Part shown: positions 1 to 7,621 of the stretch, in pieces | How positions within the stretch are numbered: the first letter of the stretch is position 1 | Layout: every line of letters begins with the position of its first letter | Assembly (NCBI GenBank): GCA_937928195.1 | Contig: CALEYZ010000098.1 | Coordinates: 1 to 42,185 of the forward strand | Direction of reading: 5' to 3' | Length of the DNA: 42,185 nt | Source: an uncultured Limnohabitans sp. | GTDB lineage: Bacteria > Pseudomonadota > Gammaproteobacteria > Burkholderiales > Burkholderiaceae_C | The notes under the pieces: model-generated | Databases searched by the model: none | What the model saw: only the letters and a program-made list of their open reading frames with translations | What the model was told of the DNA's origin: nothing | Translations under genes and position numbers: made by a program

Positions 1-1
1 C

Positions 2-286
2 GATGAGGCCGAGCTGCAAAGCATGCTCGACAAACTGCGCAAGGATGGCGTGCGCGAAGGCGCATGGAGCATCAGCCGTTTCAAAGGCTTGGGCGAGATG
101 AGTGCCGAGCAATTGTGGGAGACCACCCTCAACCCAGACACCCGCCGTTTGTTGCCGGTGCAGTTGGGCACTTTGGATTTTGCGCAAACTGAAAGTTTGA
201 TCACGCAACTGATGGGCAAAGGCGAGGCTGCTGCCCGTCGCGAACTCATGGAATTGCATGGCGATGCCATTGAGGTGGACATTTAA
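2..286 (+). CDS. parE: DNA topoisomerase IV subunit B, C-terminal fragment (cut by window edge)
   Basis: Only the last 94 residues are visible; the reading frame is open from base 2, so the gene begins upstream of the window. ParE is the ATPase subunit of topoisomerase IV, which decatenates daughter chromosomes in the cytoplasm together with ParC. The visible part contains the type IIA topoisomerase tail, with the conserved stretch around SRFKGLGEM and an L-W-x-T-T-L-x-P segment, which lies at the end of the TOPRIM-containing half of GyrB and ParE. The name ParE rather than GyrB rests on the adjacent parC, whose ATG starts two bases after this stop codon; this tight spacing implies co-transcription. 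The internal ATG at 23 is not a real start because the upstream codons continue the same conserved domain. Confidence 0.93.
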   Translation, partial: DEAELQSMLDKLRKDGVREGAWSISRFKGLGEMSAEQLWETTLNPDTRRLLPVQLGTLDFAQTESLITQLMGKGEAAARRELMELHGDAIEVDI

Positions 287-288
287 TC

Positions 289-2658
289 ATGAACGATCAA
301 CCGACTTTAGACCTTCAAAACAGCGAGTCCGATGACTCGTTGAATTTGGCAACGTACGCGCAACGCGCTTACCTTGAATATGCATTGAGCGTGGTCAAAG
401 GCCGCGCACTGCCCGATGTGTGCGATGGCCAAAAACCAGTGCAGCGACGCATTCTGTATTCCATGTCCCGCATGGGTTTGGGCTTCTCGGGTGCAACGGG
501 TGCCAAGCCCGTTAAAAGCGCCCGCGTGGTGGGCGATGTGCTGGGTCGTTTTCACCCGCACGGTGACCAAGCGGCCTACGACGCACTGGTGCGCATGGCG
601 CAAGACTTCAGCCAGCGCTACCCACTGATTGACGGCCAAGGCAACTTTGGCAGCCGCGATGGCGATGGTGCTGCGGCCATGCGTTACACCGAGGCGCGAC
701 TTTCCAAAATCACCACCTTGTTGCTGGACGAAATTGATCAGGGTACGGTTGACTTTATTCCGAACTACGACGGCTCGACCGAAGAGCCGCGTCAGTTGCC
801 AGCGCGATTGCCGTTTGTCTTGATGAACGGTGCCAGTGGCATTGCAGTGGGTTTGGCCACTGAAATTCCCAGCCACAATTTGCGTGAGGTGGCCGATGCG
901 TGCGTGGCGCTGATCAAGTCGCCCAAGCTCACCGACGACGAGTTGTTTGCACTCATTCCTGGTCCAGATTTTCCAGGGGGTGGACAAATCATCAGCCCCG
1001 CTTCTGACATTGCCGATGCGTACCGCACAGGTCGTGGCTCACTGAAGGTTCGCGCACGTTGGAAGATTGAAGACATGGCGCGTGGTCAGTGGCAATTGGT
1101 GGTCACTGAATTGCCCATTGGCGTCAGCTCGCAAAAAGTGCTGGAAGAAATTGAAGAGCTGACCAACCCCAAAGTCAAGGCTGGCAAGAAAGCCCTGAGT
1201 GCCGACCAAATGCAACTCAAGGCCAGCATCTTGTCGGTGCTCGATGTGGTGCGCGATGAGTCCAGCAAAGACGCCGCGGTGCGTTTGGTGTTTGAGCCCA
1301 AGACCAGCCGGATTGAACAGCAAGAACTCATTACCGCATTGCTGGCGCACACCAGTTTGGAAACATCCTCACCCATCAACATGACCTCGGTGGGCATTGA
1401 TGGCAAGCCGGTGCAAAAGTCTTTGCGCCAAATGATTTCTGAGTGGATCACTTTCCGTCAGCAAACCATCGTACGCCGCTCCGAGCATCGTTTGGGCAAG
1501 GTGATGGACCGCATCCACATTTTGGAAGGCCGTCAGTTGGTGTTGCTCAACATCGACGAGGTGATTGCCATCATTCGTCAAAGCGATGAGCCCAAGCAAG
1601 CCTTGATGGACCGTTTCAAGCTCAGTGAACGCCAAGCCGAAGACATCTTAGAGATTCGCCTGCGCCAACTGGCCCGCTTGGAAGGCATCAAGATTGAGCA
1701 AGAGCTCAAAGAGTTGCGCACAGAGCAAACCCAACTCGAAGAAATTTTGGCCAACCCTGCATCGCTCAAGCGTTTGATGGTCAAAGAAATTGAGCAAGAT
1801 GCCAAAACCTTTGCCGACCCCCGTCGCACCCTCATTCAAGAAGAGAAAAAGGCCGTGGCCGAAGTGAAGGTGGTGGATGAGCCTGTGACTGTGGTGGTCT
1901 CGCAAAAAGGTTGGGTGCGTGCACGTCAAGGTCATGGTCACGATGCCGCCAGTTTTGCATTCAAAGCAGGCGATGGTTTGTATGGCACCTTTGAATGTCG
2001 AACTGTCGATACCCTGTTGGCGTTTGGTACGGCACAAAAGGGCAGTGGCCGTGTGTACTCCGTGCCCGTGGCGTCCTTGCCCGGCGCGCGCGGCGATGGT
2101 CAGCCTATTACCACCCTGATTGAATTAGAAGCAGGGACGCAAGTCGCGCATTTCTTTGCAGGTCCCACCACTGCCACTTTGTTATTGTCCAGTTCTGGCG
2201 GTTATGGTTTCATGGCCACCGTTGAGAACATGATTTCCCGTCAAAAAGGCGGCAAGTCGTTCATCACAGTAGGCGAGGGCGAGTCTGTTTGCGCACCTTC
2301 GCACGTGTCGGGCTCCAACGCAACACCACCCGCTGGCGCTTCGATCATGTCCGCTGCCACCCATGTGGCGTGCGCGTCGACCGGCGGCCGCATTCTCACA
2401 TTTGAAATCGGCGAGCTCAAGCTGATGGAAAAAGGCGGACGCGGTTTGATGCTCTTGGATTTAGAAGCCAAAGACAGTTTGGCTGGCGCCGCGGCATACA
2501 CCCGCAGTGTGAAGCTGACAGGCGTTGGCCGCGGGGGCAAAGACCGCGAAGAGACATTGGAAATTCGCAGCCTGAACAATGCGCGCGCGGCCAGAGCACG
2601 CAAAGGCAAGGCTGCAGATTTGGGCTTCAAACCCACGCAAATTTCACGCGTGGAATAA
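289..2658 (+). CDS. parC: DNA topoisomerase IV subunit A
   Basis: A 789-residue protein that breaks and rejoins DNA in topoisomerase IV. The N-terminal breakage-reunion domain (about residues 20-480) has the catalytic tyrosine at Y133 in the motif AAMRYTEARL. The C-terminal third (about 510-789) should form the beta-pinwheel that wraps DNA. The quinolone-binding helix reads GDVLGRFHPHGDQAAYDAL. The position usually occupied by serine (Ser80 in E. coli ParC) is Q94, and the usual glutamate (Glu84) is D98. Length and domain order are normal for ParC. The ATG follows the parE stop by two bases and no strong ribosome-binding site is seen, which fits translational coupling. Its 3' end converges on the response-regulator gene with a 9-base gap and no visible terminator hairpin. 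Confidence 0.96.
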   Translation: MNDQPTLDLQNSESDDSLNLATYAQRAYLEYALSVVKGRALPDVCDGQKPVQRRILYSMSRMGLGFSGATGAKPVKSARVVGDVLGRFHPHGDQAAYDALVRMAQDFSQRYPLIDGQGNFGSRDGDGAAAMRYTEARLSKITTLLLDEIDQGTVDFIPNYDGSTEEPRQLPARLPFVLMNGASGIAVGLATEIPSHNLREVADACVALIKSPKLTDDELFALIPGPDFPGGGQIISPASDIADAYRTGRGSLKVRARWKIEDMARGQWQLVVTELPIGVSSQKVLEEIEELTNPKVKAGKKALSADQMQLKASILSVLDVVRDESSKDAAVRLVFEPKTSRIEQQELITALLAHTSLETSSPINMTSVGIDGKPVQKSLRQMISEWITFRQQTIVRRSEHRLGKVMDRIHILEGRQLVLLNIDEVIAIIRQSDEPKQALMDRFKLSERQAEDILEIRLRQLARLEGIKIEQELKELRTEQTQLEEILANPASLKRLMVKEIEQDAKTFADPRRTLIQEEKKAVAEVKVVDEPVTVVVSQKGWVRARQGHGHDAASFAFKAGDGLYGTFECRTVDTLLAFGTAQKGSGRVYSVPVASLPGARGDGQPITTLIELEAGTQVAHFFAGPTTATLLLSSSGGYGFMATVENMISRQKGGKSFITVGEGESVCAPSHVSGSNATPPAGASIMSAATHVACASTGGRILTFEIGELKLMEKGGRGLMLLDLEAKDSLAGAAAYTRSVKLTGVGRGGKDREETLEIRSLNNARAARARKGKAADLGFKPTQISRVE

Positions 2659-2667
2659 GCACCAGAT

Positions 2668-3357
2668 TCAGTGTTTGGGCGCAAAGTGCATGCGCGGCAC
2701 AAACTGGTAGGTAGATCGCCAGCAAGTGGCCAGCAGCTCTTCGGGGCCGTGGCGGTGCGTTAATTTTTTGCGCAGGCGTGACACGCAAACCTGCAAGCGT
2801 TTGTTGTTGTAGAAGTCTGAAAGCCCCCAAATGGCCATTTCGAGGGCATCGCTGCGCAGGGCTTGTTCTGGCGCCATGGCCAATTGTGTGAGCAACACAG
2901 TTTCCATGGCCGTCAGGTCAATGGCATTGTTGGCGGGGCCTGTCAGCAAAGCCCTTACCGGGTCAATGGTCCAACCCGTTTGCAGTGTTCTGGGAAGTCT
3001 GGCGGCCAGGCGCTGGACGATGGCAATCAGTTCCATGGGATTGAAAGGCTTGCTGATGCATACGTCAGCGCCAGCTGCAATGGCTGCAATTCTTTCCTCG
3101 GGCTGTGCGGCAGGCGCCACCATGATCACGCGAATTTCTGGGTGTTTGGCCAGTTGAGCGGCCAGTGTGAGACTTTGTTCACCCAAAGTGACTGCATCCA
3201 AAATCACGACGTCACAGGCCGTTTTGGCCTGTTGTTGCGTCAATTCATCGGGGTGTTTGCAATGGATGGCCTGTATGCCCGTGCTGCTGAGGTGCGTCAG
3301 CACCTGTTCTGCCAAGTGTGAGTCTTGTTCAACGAAGCTAACGCAGAGTGGTTTCAT
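2668..3357 (-). CDS. OmpR-type response regulator without an adjacent sensor kinase
   Basis: A 229-residue two-domain regulator. The receiver domain (residues 1-120) has the acidic pocket (E10, D12), the likely phosphorylation site D54 in VVILDAVTLGE and the conserved lysine K103 in ISKPF. The usual switch Thr/Ser after beta strand 4 appears to be Ala (A81 in IMVAPAA), so signalling on phosphorylation may be atypical. Residues 130-225 form a winged-helix DNA-binding domain with the recognition-helix signature RLQVCVSRLRKKL. No histidine kinase gene lies nearby, so the partner and target genes are unknown. The ATG is preceded by AAAGGAAA at a normal distance. The gene reads out of the AT-rich spacer at 3358-3595 and converges on parC. 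Confidence 0.88.
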   Translation of the reverse strand: MKPLCVSFVEQDSHLAEQVLTHLSSTGIQAIHCKHPDELTQQQAKTACDVVILDAVTLGEQSLTLAAQLAKHPEIRVIMVAPAAQPEERIAAIAAGADVCISKPFNPMELIAIVQRLAARLPRTLQTGWTIDPVRALLTGPANNAIDLTAMETVLLTQLAMAPEQALRSDALEMAIWGLSDFYNNKRLQVCVSRLRKKLTHRHGPEELLATCWRSTYQFVPRMHFAPKH

Positions 3358-3595
3358 ACAGATTTCCTTTAAATGTTGACTTAAGAACTCATCCTAATTC
3401 TTTTTGTATACATTTATTCGTAGCTTGTAACTAATAATTTACATAAAAGATACTCATTTTTACAAAAAATCTGTATTTCCCCTCTCAAATCTTTAATTTT
3501 TGCATTACCTTGCCAAGCCCTTGCATCGTTCAACAATGTGGCAAATTTGTTGAATCTGGAAGATTAGGAGGGTGAAGGCCCTCCCGGAAACAGGC
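3358..3595. other. AT-rich intergenic spacer upstream of the response regulator
   Basis: This 238-base spacer is clearly richer in A and T than the surrounding genes, especially 3360-3530. It must hold the promoter of the leftward response-regulator gene, whose ribosome-binding site (AAAGGAAA on the minus strand) is at about 3362-3369. A TGTATACA palindrome lies near 3407-3414, and ACAGATTT at 3358-3365 recurs as the inverted copy AAATCTGT at 3467-3474; neither is a proven operator. The right end contains the hairpin after the ridA-family gene. I see no open reading frame with coding character. Confidence 0.6.
3567..3584 (-). terminator. Candidate terminator hairpin after the RidA-family gene
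   Basis: GGAGGG and CCCTCC form a 6-bp GC-rich stem with a 6-base loop, 12 bases past the stop codon of the leftward gene. On the minus strand the hairpin is followed by TAATCTTCC, which is a poor U tract, so intrinsic termination may be weak. It is placed where the four-gene minus-strand operon should end. Confidence 0.45.
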
Positions 3596-4051
3596 TTACG
3601 CGAACTCGGCAATCAACTCAATTTCGACACAGGCACCCATGGGCAATTGCGCCACACCAAAGGCACTGCGCGCATGCACACCCGCGTCGCCAAAGACCTG
3701 GCCCAGCAACTCGCTGCAACCATTGGTGACCAAATGTTGCTCCGTAAAGTCGGCTGTGGAGTTGACCAAGCTCATCACTTTGACGATGCGGGTGATTTTG
3801 TGGAGGTCACCCACCGCGGCTTGCAAGGTGCCCATTAAGTCGATGGCCACAGCGCGCGCTGCCAACTTGCCTTCTTCGGTTTGCATGTTTTTGCCCAATT
3901 GGCCTGTCCAAACGTGGCCGTCTTTTTTTGAAATATGGCCGCTGAGGAACACCATGTTGCCTGATTTGACAAAGGGCACGTAAGCCGCAGCAGGTGTTGC
4001 GACGGGTGGCAATGTGATTTGAAGTGCTTCGAGACGTTGGTAAATGGACAT
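3596..4051 (-). CDS. RidA (YjgF/YER057c/UK114) family protein
   Basis: A 151-residue member of the Rid superfamily, whose archetype hydrolyses reactive enamine/imine intermediates released by PLP enzymes. Residues 24-150 cover the single domain, including FLSGHISK near the start, the conserved arginine R128 in HARSAFGVAQLP (equivalent to the substrate-carboxylate-binding Arg of RidA) and the acidic residue E143 in CVEIE. At about 150 residues with an N-terminal extension it resembles the longer YjgH-like subgroup rather than the 128-residue core RidA. It starts 24 bases after the transglutaminase stop codon and is probably the last gene of the amidoligase-like operon. Whether it detoxifies an intermediate of that pathway is inference. 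Confidence 0.9.
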   Translation of the reverse strand: MSIYQRLEALQITLPPVATPAAAYVPFVKSGNMVFLSGHISKKDGHVWTGQLGKNMQTEEGKLAARAVAIDLMGTLQAAVGDLHKITRIVKVMSLVNSTADFTEQHLVTNGCSELLGQVFGDAGVHARSAFGVAQLPMGACVEIELIAEFA

Positions 4052-4075
4052 GATGGACTCTGTGAGGTTGAAAAA

Positions 4076-4999
4076 TTAGAGAGGTTCAACTGTGACGTGA
4101 ACTTGCAATGTGTGGTTTTCCCCACCTTGCAAGACGCCTCGCAGGGGCGAGACGTCGGCAAAATCGCGGCCAATGGCCAAGCGCACATAGTCTGTGCCAG
4201 GGCTGCTCCAGCCTTCCCGATGGTTGGTGGGATCGAAATCGTACCAAGATTCTGTGAGCCCGTCCGTCTCTGCGCCAGGCACGCGAAGCGAGACCCAAGC
4301 ATGAGAGGCATCACTGCCAATCAATCGAGGCTGACCCGGTGGTGGTTCTGTTAACAAATAACCACTGACATATCTGGCTGCCAGTCCCATGCTGCGCAAG
4401 CAGGCCAGCATGACGTGTGCAAAGTCTTGGCAAACGCCACGTTTGTCGGCAAGGACCGTGAGGGCTGGCGTGCTGATGTCAGTGCTCAAGGATTCGTATT
4501 TGAATTCTGTGTGGATACGGTGCATCAAATCGCGCACAGCATCCAACAAGTTTCTGCCAGGCGTGAAGCTGCTTTGAGCGTATCGCTTGAAGGCGATGTC
4601 GATGGGCGCATGGTGTGATGCATACGCGAAGGGTGTGGCTTCATCGTTGGCATGACCCGCTTGAAAAGCGAAAGCCCGCTGAGTTTGTTCCCAAGTGAGG
4701 GACGCTGCAAACGCAGACAATGCGTCGGTTTGCGCCGTTGGCAAGAGACCGGTTTCAAGCACTGAGGTTGCAGTGACTTGGAGTGTATTGTGAGGCGTCG
4801 GCAGTGACCAATAGTTGCGGTGATTTCCAAATGCGTCTTGGCCGTGGCTGATTTTGTTTGCCATTGGCAGCGTACTGAAACTGTGTGAAAGGCAAGTTTG
4901 GCAAGGGGTGTTGAGTGGTTCGAGGTGTGCCACGTGCTGCGCTGTCACCACCATAGGGGTGTAACTGTAATGTGTGTCGTGGGTGATGCGAAGCTTCAT
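4076..4999 (-). CDS. Transglutaminase-like cysteine peptidase/ligase-fold protein
   Basis: A 307-residue protein with the bacterial transglutaminase N-terminal beta domain (about 1-110) followed by the papain-like core. The catalytic triad is visible: C190 in KRGVCQDFAH, H233 in SDASHAWVS and D256 in YDFDPTNH. Such proteins either hydrolyse or transfer amide bonds, and in bacteria often sit next to circularly permuted ATP-grasp and alpha-E proteins. There is no signal peptide, so it is probably cytoplasmic. The gene starts 18 bases after the upstream ATP-grasp/alpha-E gene and is followed 24 bases later by the RidA-family gene. The substrate is unknown. It is a second, shorter transglutaminase besides the one fused to DUF2126 at the head of the same operon. 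Confidence 0.9.
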   Translation of the reverse strand: MKLRITHDTHYSYTPMVVTAQHVAHLEPLNTPCQTCLSHSFSTLPMANKISHGQDAFGNHRNYWSLPTPHNTLQVTATSVLETGLLPTAQTDALSAFAASLTWEQTQRAFAFQAGHANDEATPFAYASHHAPIDIAFKRYAQSSFTPGRNLLDAVRDLMHRIHTEFKYESLSTDISTPALTVLADKRGVCQDFAHVMLACLRSMGLAARYVSGYLLTEPPPGQPRLIGSDASHAWVSLRVPGAETDGLTESWYDFDPTNHREGWSSPGTDYVRLAIGRDFADVSPLRGVLQGGENHTLQVHVTVEPL

Positions 5000-5017
5000 C
5001 TTTGCTGCCTTGACTTG

Positions 5018-7615
5018 TTAGCTTGCACCCACGCTTTGCTGCGAGTCATCACTGTGCGAGAAAAATAAATTGTTCAGCTGGTCTGATACCGTCCGGGCAG
5101 TCAGTCGGCATTGGCTCAACAGGTTGACGAGTTCTGGACTGGGATTTAAACCATCGACAGAAAGTGCCGTGAGTTCGAGGTCCCAGAGTTTGGGAATTGT
5201 CTGCGATATGTCTGCCGTCGCACCGTTGGCCAAGTGCCCCATTTTTGCAAGCCTACCGCGAAGAGTCTGGGCCACCCAGCCTAAAGCGCGCGGATTGTCT
5301 GTGTGCGTCAGAAGGAGTTCTAGAAGAGCACCTAAGGTGCGGTTCTGTTGGTACTGCGCATGAAATGAAATGGTGCTGTCAAACAAAGCCAAGACCGCAT
5401 CAAAACCTGCTTGACTTTGAAGGCATTTTGTTTCGATGGCTGTTGCGAGCGCATGCGCCAAAAAGTCGAGTCGCTCAATGTGCCGGCCAATCGATAGCAG
5501 TCGCCAGCCATCGTCGCGTGTCATGCGGTCTGTTTGAGCGCCTGTCAAAGCAGCCATCAGTTGGCTGGTTCGAGAGAGCAGCTGCTGTGCCCACGCGCTG
5601 GTGGCCACGGGCGCATCGTTTTCTTGGGGTTGAAAAAATGCGGTCTCAGTTTGTTCTATCAGTGTCCAATGCTCGGGTGAGAGTCGCTCGCGCACGGCGG
5701 CTGCAGCCAGCTTGATGGCACGCAAGTTGTAGCCTACACCTGTGGTGTGTAGCGTGTCCCAAAAACCAGCAATCAGAGCGCGTTCAAAGACACGTTTGGA
5801 TTGCTGAGCTTGCACCACACCCGGTGCCACCAAGCCATGCACCACGCACAACTGTGTCAACCAATCGAGCAACTGGGGGCTGTGCTGCGCTTCGCTGCTC
5901 AAAGTGTTGAGCGCCAGTTTGGACAATCGAAGTGTATTTTCGGTTCGCTCTGAGTAGCGTCCCATCCAAAACAAATTTTCTGCTGCGCGGCTGGTGACCA
6001 GGCGATGCCTTTGGACGCTGGCCACATACACGGGCTCTGTGGCAATTGACTTGGCGGGTGCTGCCTGATTCGAAGAGGGGTTGTCTAACACCCAGACATC
6101 GGCGCTGCTACCACCTTGTTGCATGGAGGCGATGCCGTTGTGTGTGCCCAATCTGGCCAGGCCACCTGGCAACACTTGCCAGCCGCCTTCTTCGTTGGCA
6201 AGCACAAAGACCCGCAAGATGACAGGCCGTGAGGGCATGCTGCGCTGATCGGAAAAGGTGGGCGTGTGCGATAACGGAATGAAGCTTTGCACGGTGTGCG
6301 CTTCGGGATCATTTTGGATGCGGCTGCGCCATTCCTCTAAGCCGCGCCAGTCGAGGTTATGCCCCATGATGGGTTCAAAACTGGTTCGGCCAGAGGTAAA
6401 GGGGTAGGTGGGCTTGATGACGCATTCTTGCAAGCGCGGCAAGGCATCTTGCATTGCAGCTTGTTCGCCGCACCACCAACTGGGGATGGCGGGTAACAGC
6501 AAATTTTCTTGTAACAGCGTGCGTGACAGTTGCGGCAAAAATCCCAGCAGCGCATTAGATTCCAAGAAGCCAGAGCCCGGTGTGTTGGCGACCAGTACGT
6601 TGCCAGCGCGAACGGCTTGTAACAATCCAGGGATGCCCAATGTGGACTCTGCGCGCAACTCGAGGGGGTCTAGCCAATCGTCGTCAACACGTTTGAGCAG
6701 GCCATGCACAGCTTGCAAACCTTGAAGGGTTTTCAAGTAAAGCTTTTCATCGCGAACCAACAGGTCATTGCCTTGAACCAAAGAAAGGCCCAAGTAGCGT
6801 GCCAGGTAAGCTTGCTCAAAATACGTTTCGTTGTAAGGGCCGGGGGTGAGCAAGGCAATGTGCGCCTGCATGCCTGCGGATGTGCGCAGCTTGAGCGCAT
6901 TGACAAAAGAACGGTAAGACTCTGCCAAGGCGCGAACCGGCATGGCCTCAAATGCGCGCGAAAATTGGTTCGAGATGATTTGACGGTTTTCAAGCAAGTA
7001 GCCCAAACCAGAAGGTGCTTGTGTTCTTTGCGACAACAACCACCAGCAGCCATCGGGTCCTTTGACCAAATCGAACGCAGCCAAGTTCAAATGTCGGCCT
7101 CCGACAGGCGCACTGCCATGCATGGCGGGCAGATAGCCAGGATGGCCTTGCACCAACGCATAAGGAATGGCACCTTGTTTTAACAAGTGTTGCATGCCAT
7201 ACACATCCGACATGATGCCTTCCAGCAGGCGCATGCGCTGAATCACCCCTGTGTGAATTTGTGACCAGTCTTGTGGCGACAAAAGTAGTGGCAGCAAGTC
7301 CAGCGACCATGGGCGTTGAGGCTGGTCGGCATTGGCATAGACGTTGTAAGTCATGCCGTTGTCGCGAACTTGTCGCATCATGGCGTCATGGCGAGCAGGC
7401 AAACTTTCTATGCCTGAAGTGCCTAAGTGCGATAAAAATTCAGTCCAATGTGTCGTGGCCGTTTGTTTGGCAACTGACAAATGTGTCGGAATGTCGGAAG
7501 CTTTGCTGACACTTCCGCGCAACTCATCCCAGTGGCCTGTGGGAGGCACATCGATATCCCGGACAAGGGCTTGCAACTCGGGCGTTGCATCTAAGGTGTT
7601 GTTGTTAAATTCCAC
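5018..7615 (-). CDS. Fusion of circularly permuted ATP-grasp domain and alpha-E domain
   Basis: An 865-residue fusion. Residues about 75-500 are a circularly permuted ATP-grasp domain, recognised by RVDDDWLDP (309-317), TQAPSGLGYLLENR (198-211) and LLTPGPYNETYFEQAYLA. Residues about 535-860 are an all-helical alpha-E domain starting with AENLFWMGRYSERTENT. The same two modules are encoded as separate genes at 13863 and 15366. Compared with that stand-alone ATP-grasp, the EDN triplet in EDNLRVPSG is SQR here (195-197), so metal/ATP chemistry may differ; this may be normal for this subfamily. The start is GTG at 7615, because an in-frame TGA lies just upstream. The gene begins 6 bases after the DUF2126 gene. 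ATP-grasp enzymes usually make carboxylate-amine bonds, but no substrate is known to me. Confidence 0.9.
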   Translation of the reverse strand: MEFNNNTLDATPELQALVRDIDVPPTGHWDELRGSVSKASDIPTHLSVAKQTATTHWTEFLSHLGTSGIESLPARHDAMMRQVRDNGMTYNVYANADQPQRPWSLDLLPLLLSPQDWSQIHTGVIQRMRLLEGIMSDVYGMQHLLKQGAIPYALVQGHPGYLPAMHGSAPVGGRHLNLAAFDLVKGPDGCWWLLSQRTQAPSGLGYLLENRQIISNQFSRAFEAMPVRALAESYRSFVNALKLRTSAGMQAHIALLTPGPYNETYFEQAYLARYLGLSLVQGNDLLVRDEKLYLKTLQGLQAVHGLLKRVDDDWLDPLELRAESTLGIPGLLQAVRAGNVLVANTPGSGFLESNALLGFLPQLSRTLLQENLLLPAIPSWWCGEQAAMQDALPRLQECVIKPTYPFTSGRTSFEPIMGHNLDWRGLEEWRSRIQNDPEAHTVQSFIPLSHTPTFSDQRSMPSRPVILRVFVLANEEGGWQVLPGGLARLGTHNGIASMQQGGSSADVWVLDNPSSNQAAPAKSIATEPVYVASVQRHRLVTSRAAENLFWMGRYSERTENTLRLSKLALNTLSSEAQHSPQLLDWLTQLCVVHGLVAPGVVQAQQSKRVFERALIAGFWDTLHTTGVGYNLRAIKLAAAAVRERLSPEHWTLIEQTETAFFQPQENDAPVATSAWAQQLLSRTSQLMAALTGAQTDRMTRDDGWRLLSIGRHIERLDFLAHALATAIETKCLQSQAGFDAVLALFDSTISFHAQYQQNRTLGALLELLLTHTDNPRALGWVAQTLRGRLAKMGHLANGATADISQTIPKLWDLELTALSVDGLNPSPELVNLLSQCRLTARTVSDQLNNLFFSHSDDSQQSVGAS

Positions 7616-7621
7616 AATGCA

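Noticed and set aside
307..987. 226-codon minus-strand frame opposite parC
   Set aside because: Lies fully within the conserved breakage-reunion domain of parC and shows no protein-family motif.
3358..3474. ACAGATTT and AAATCTGT inverted pair as an operator
   Set aside because: The copies are about 100 bases apart in AT-rich DNA where an 8-base match is easily due to chance.
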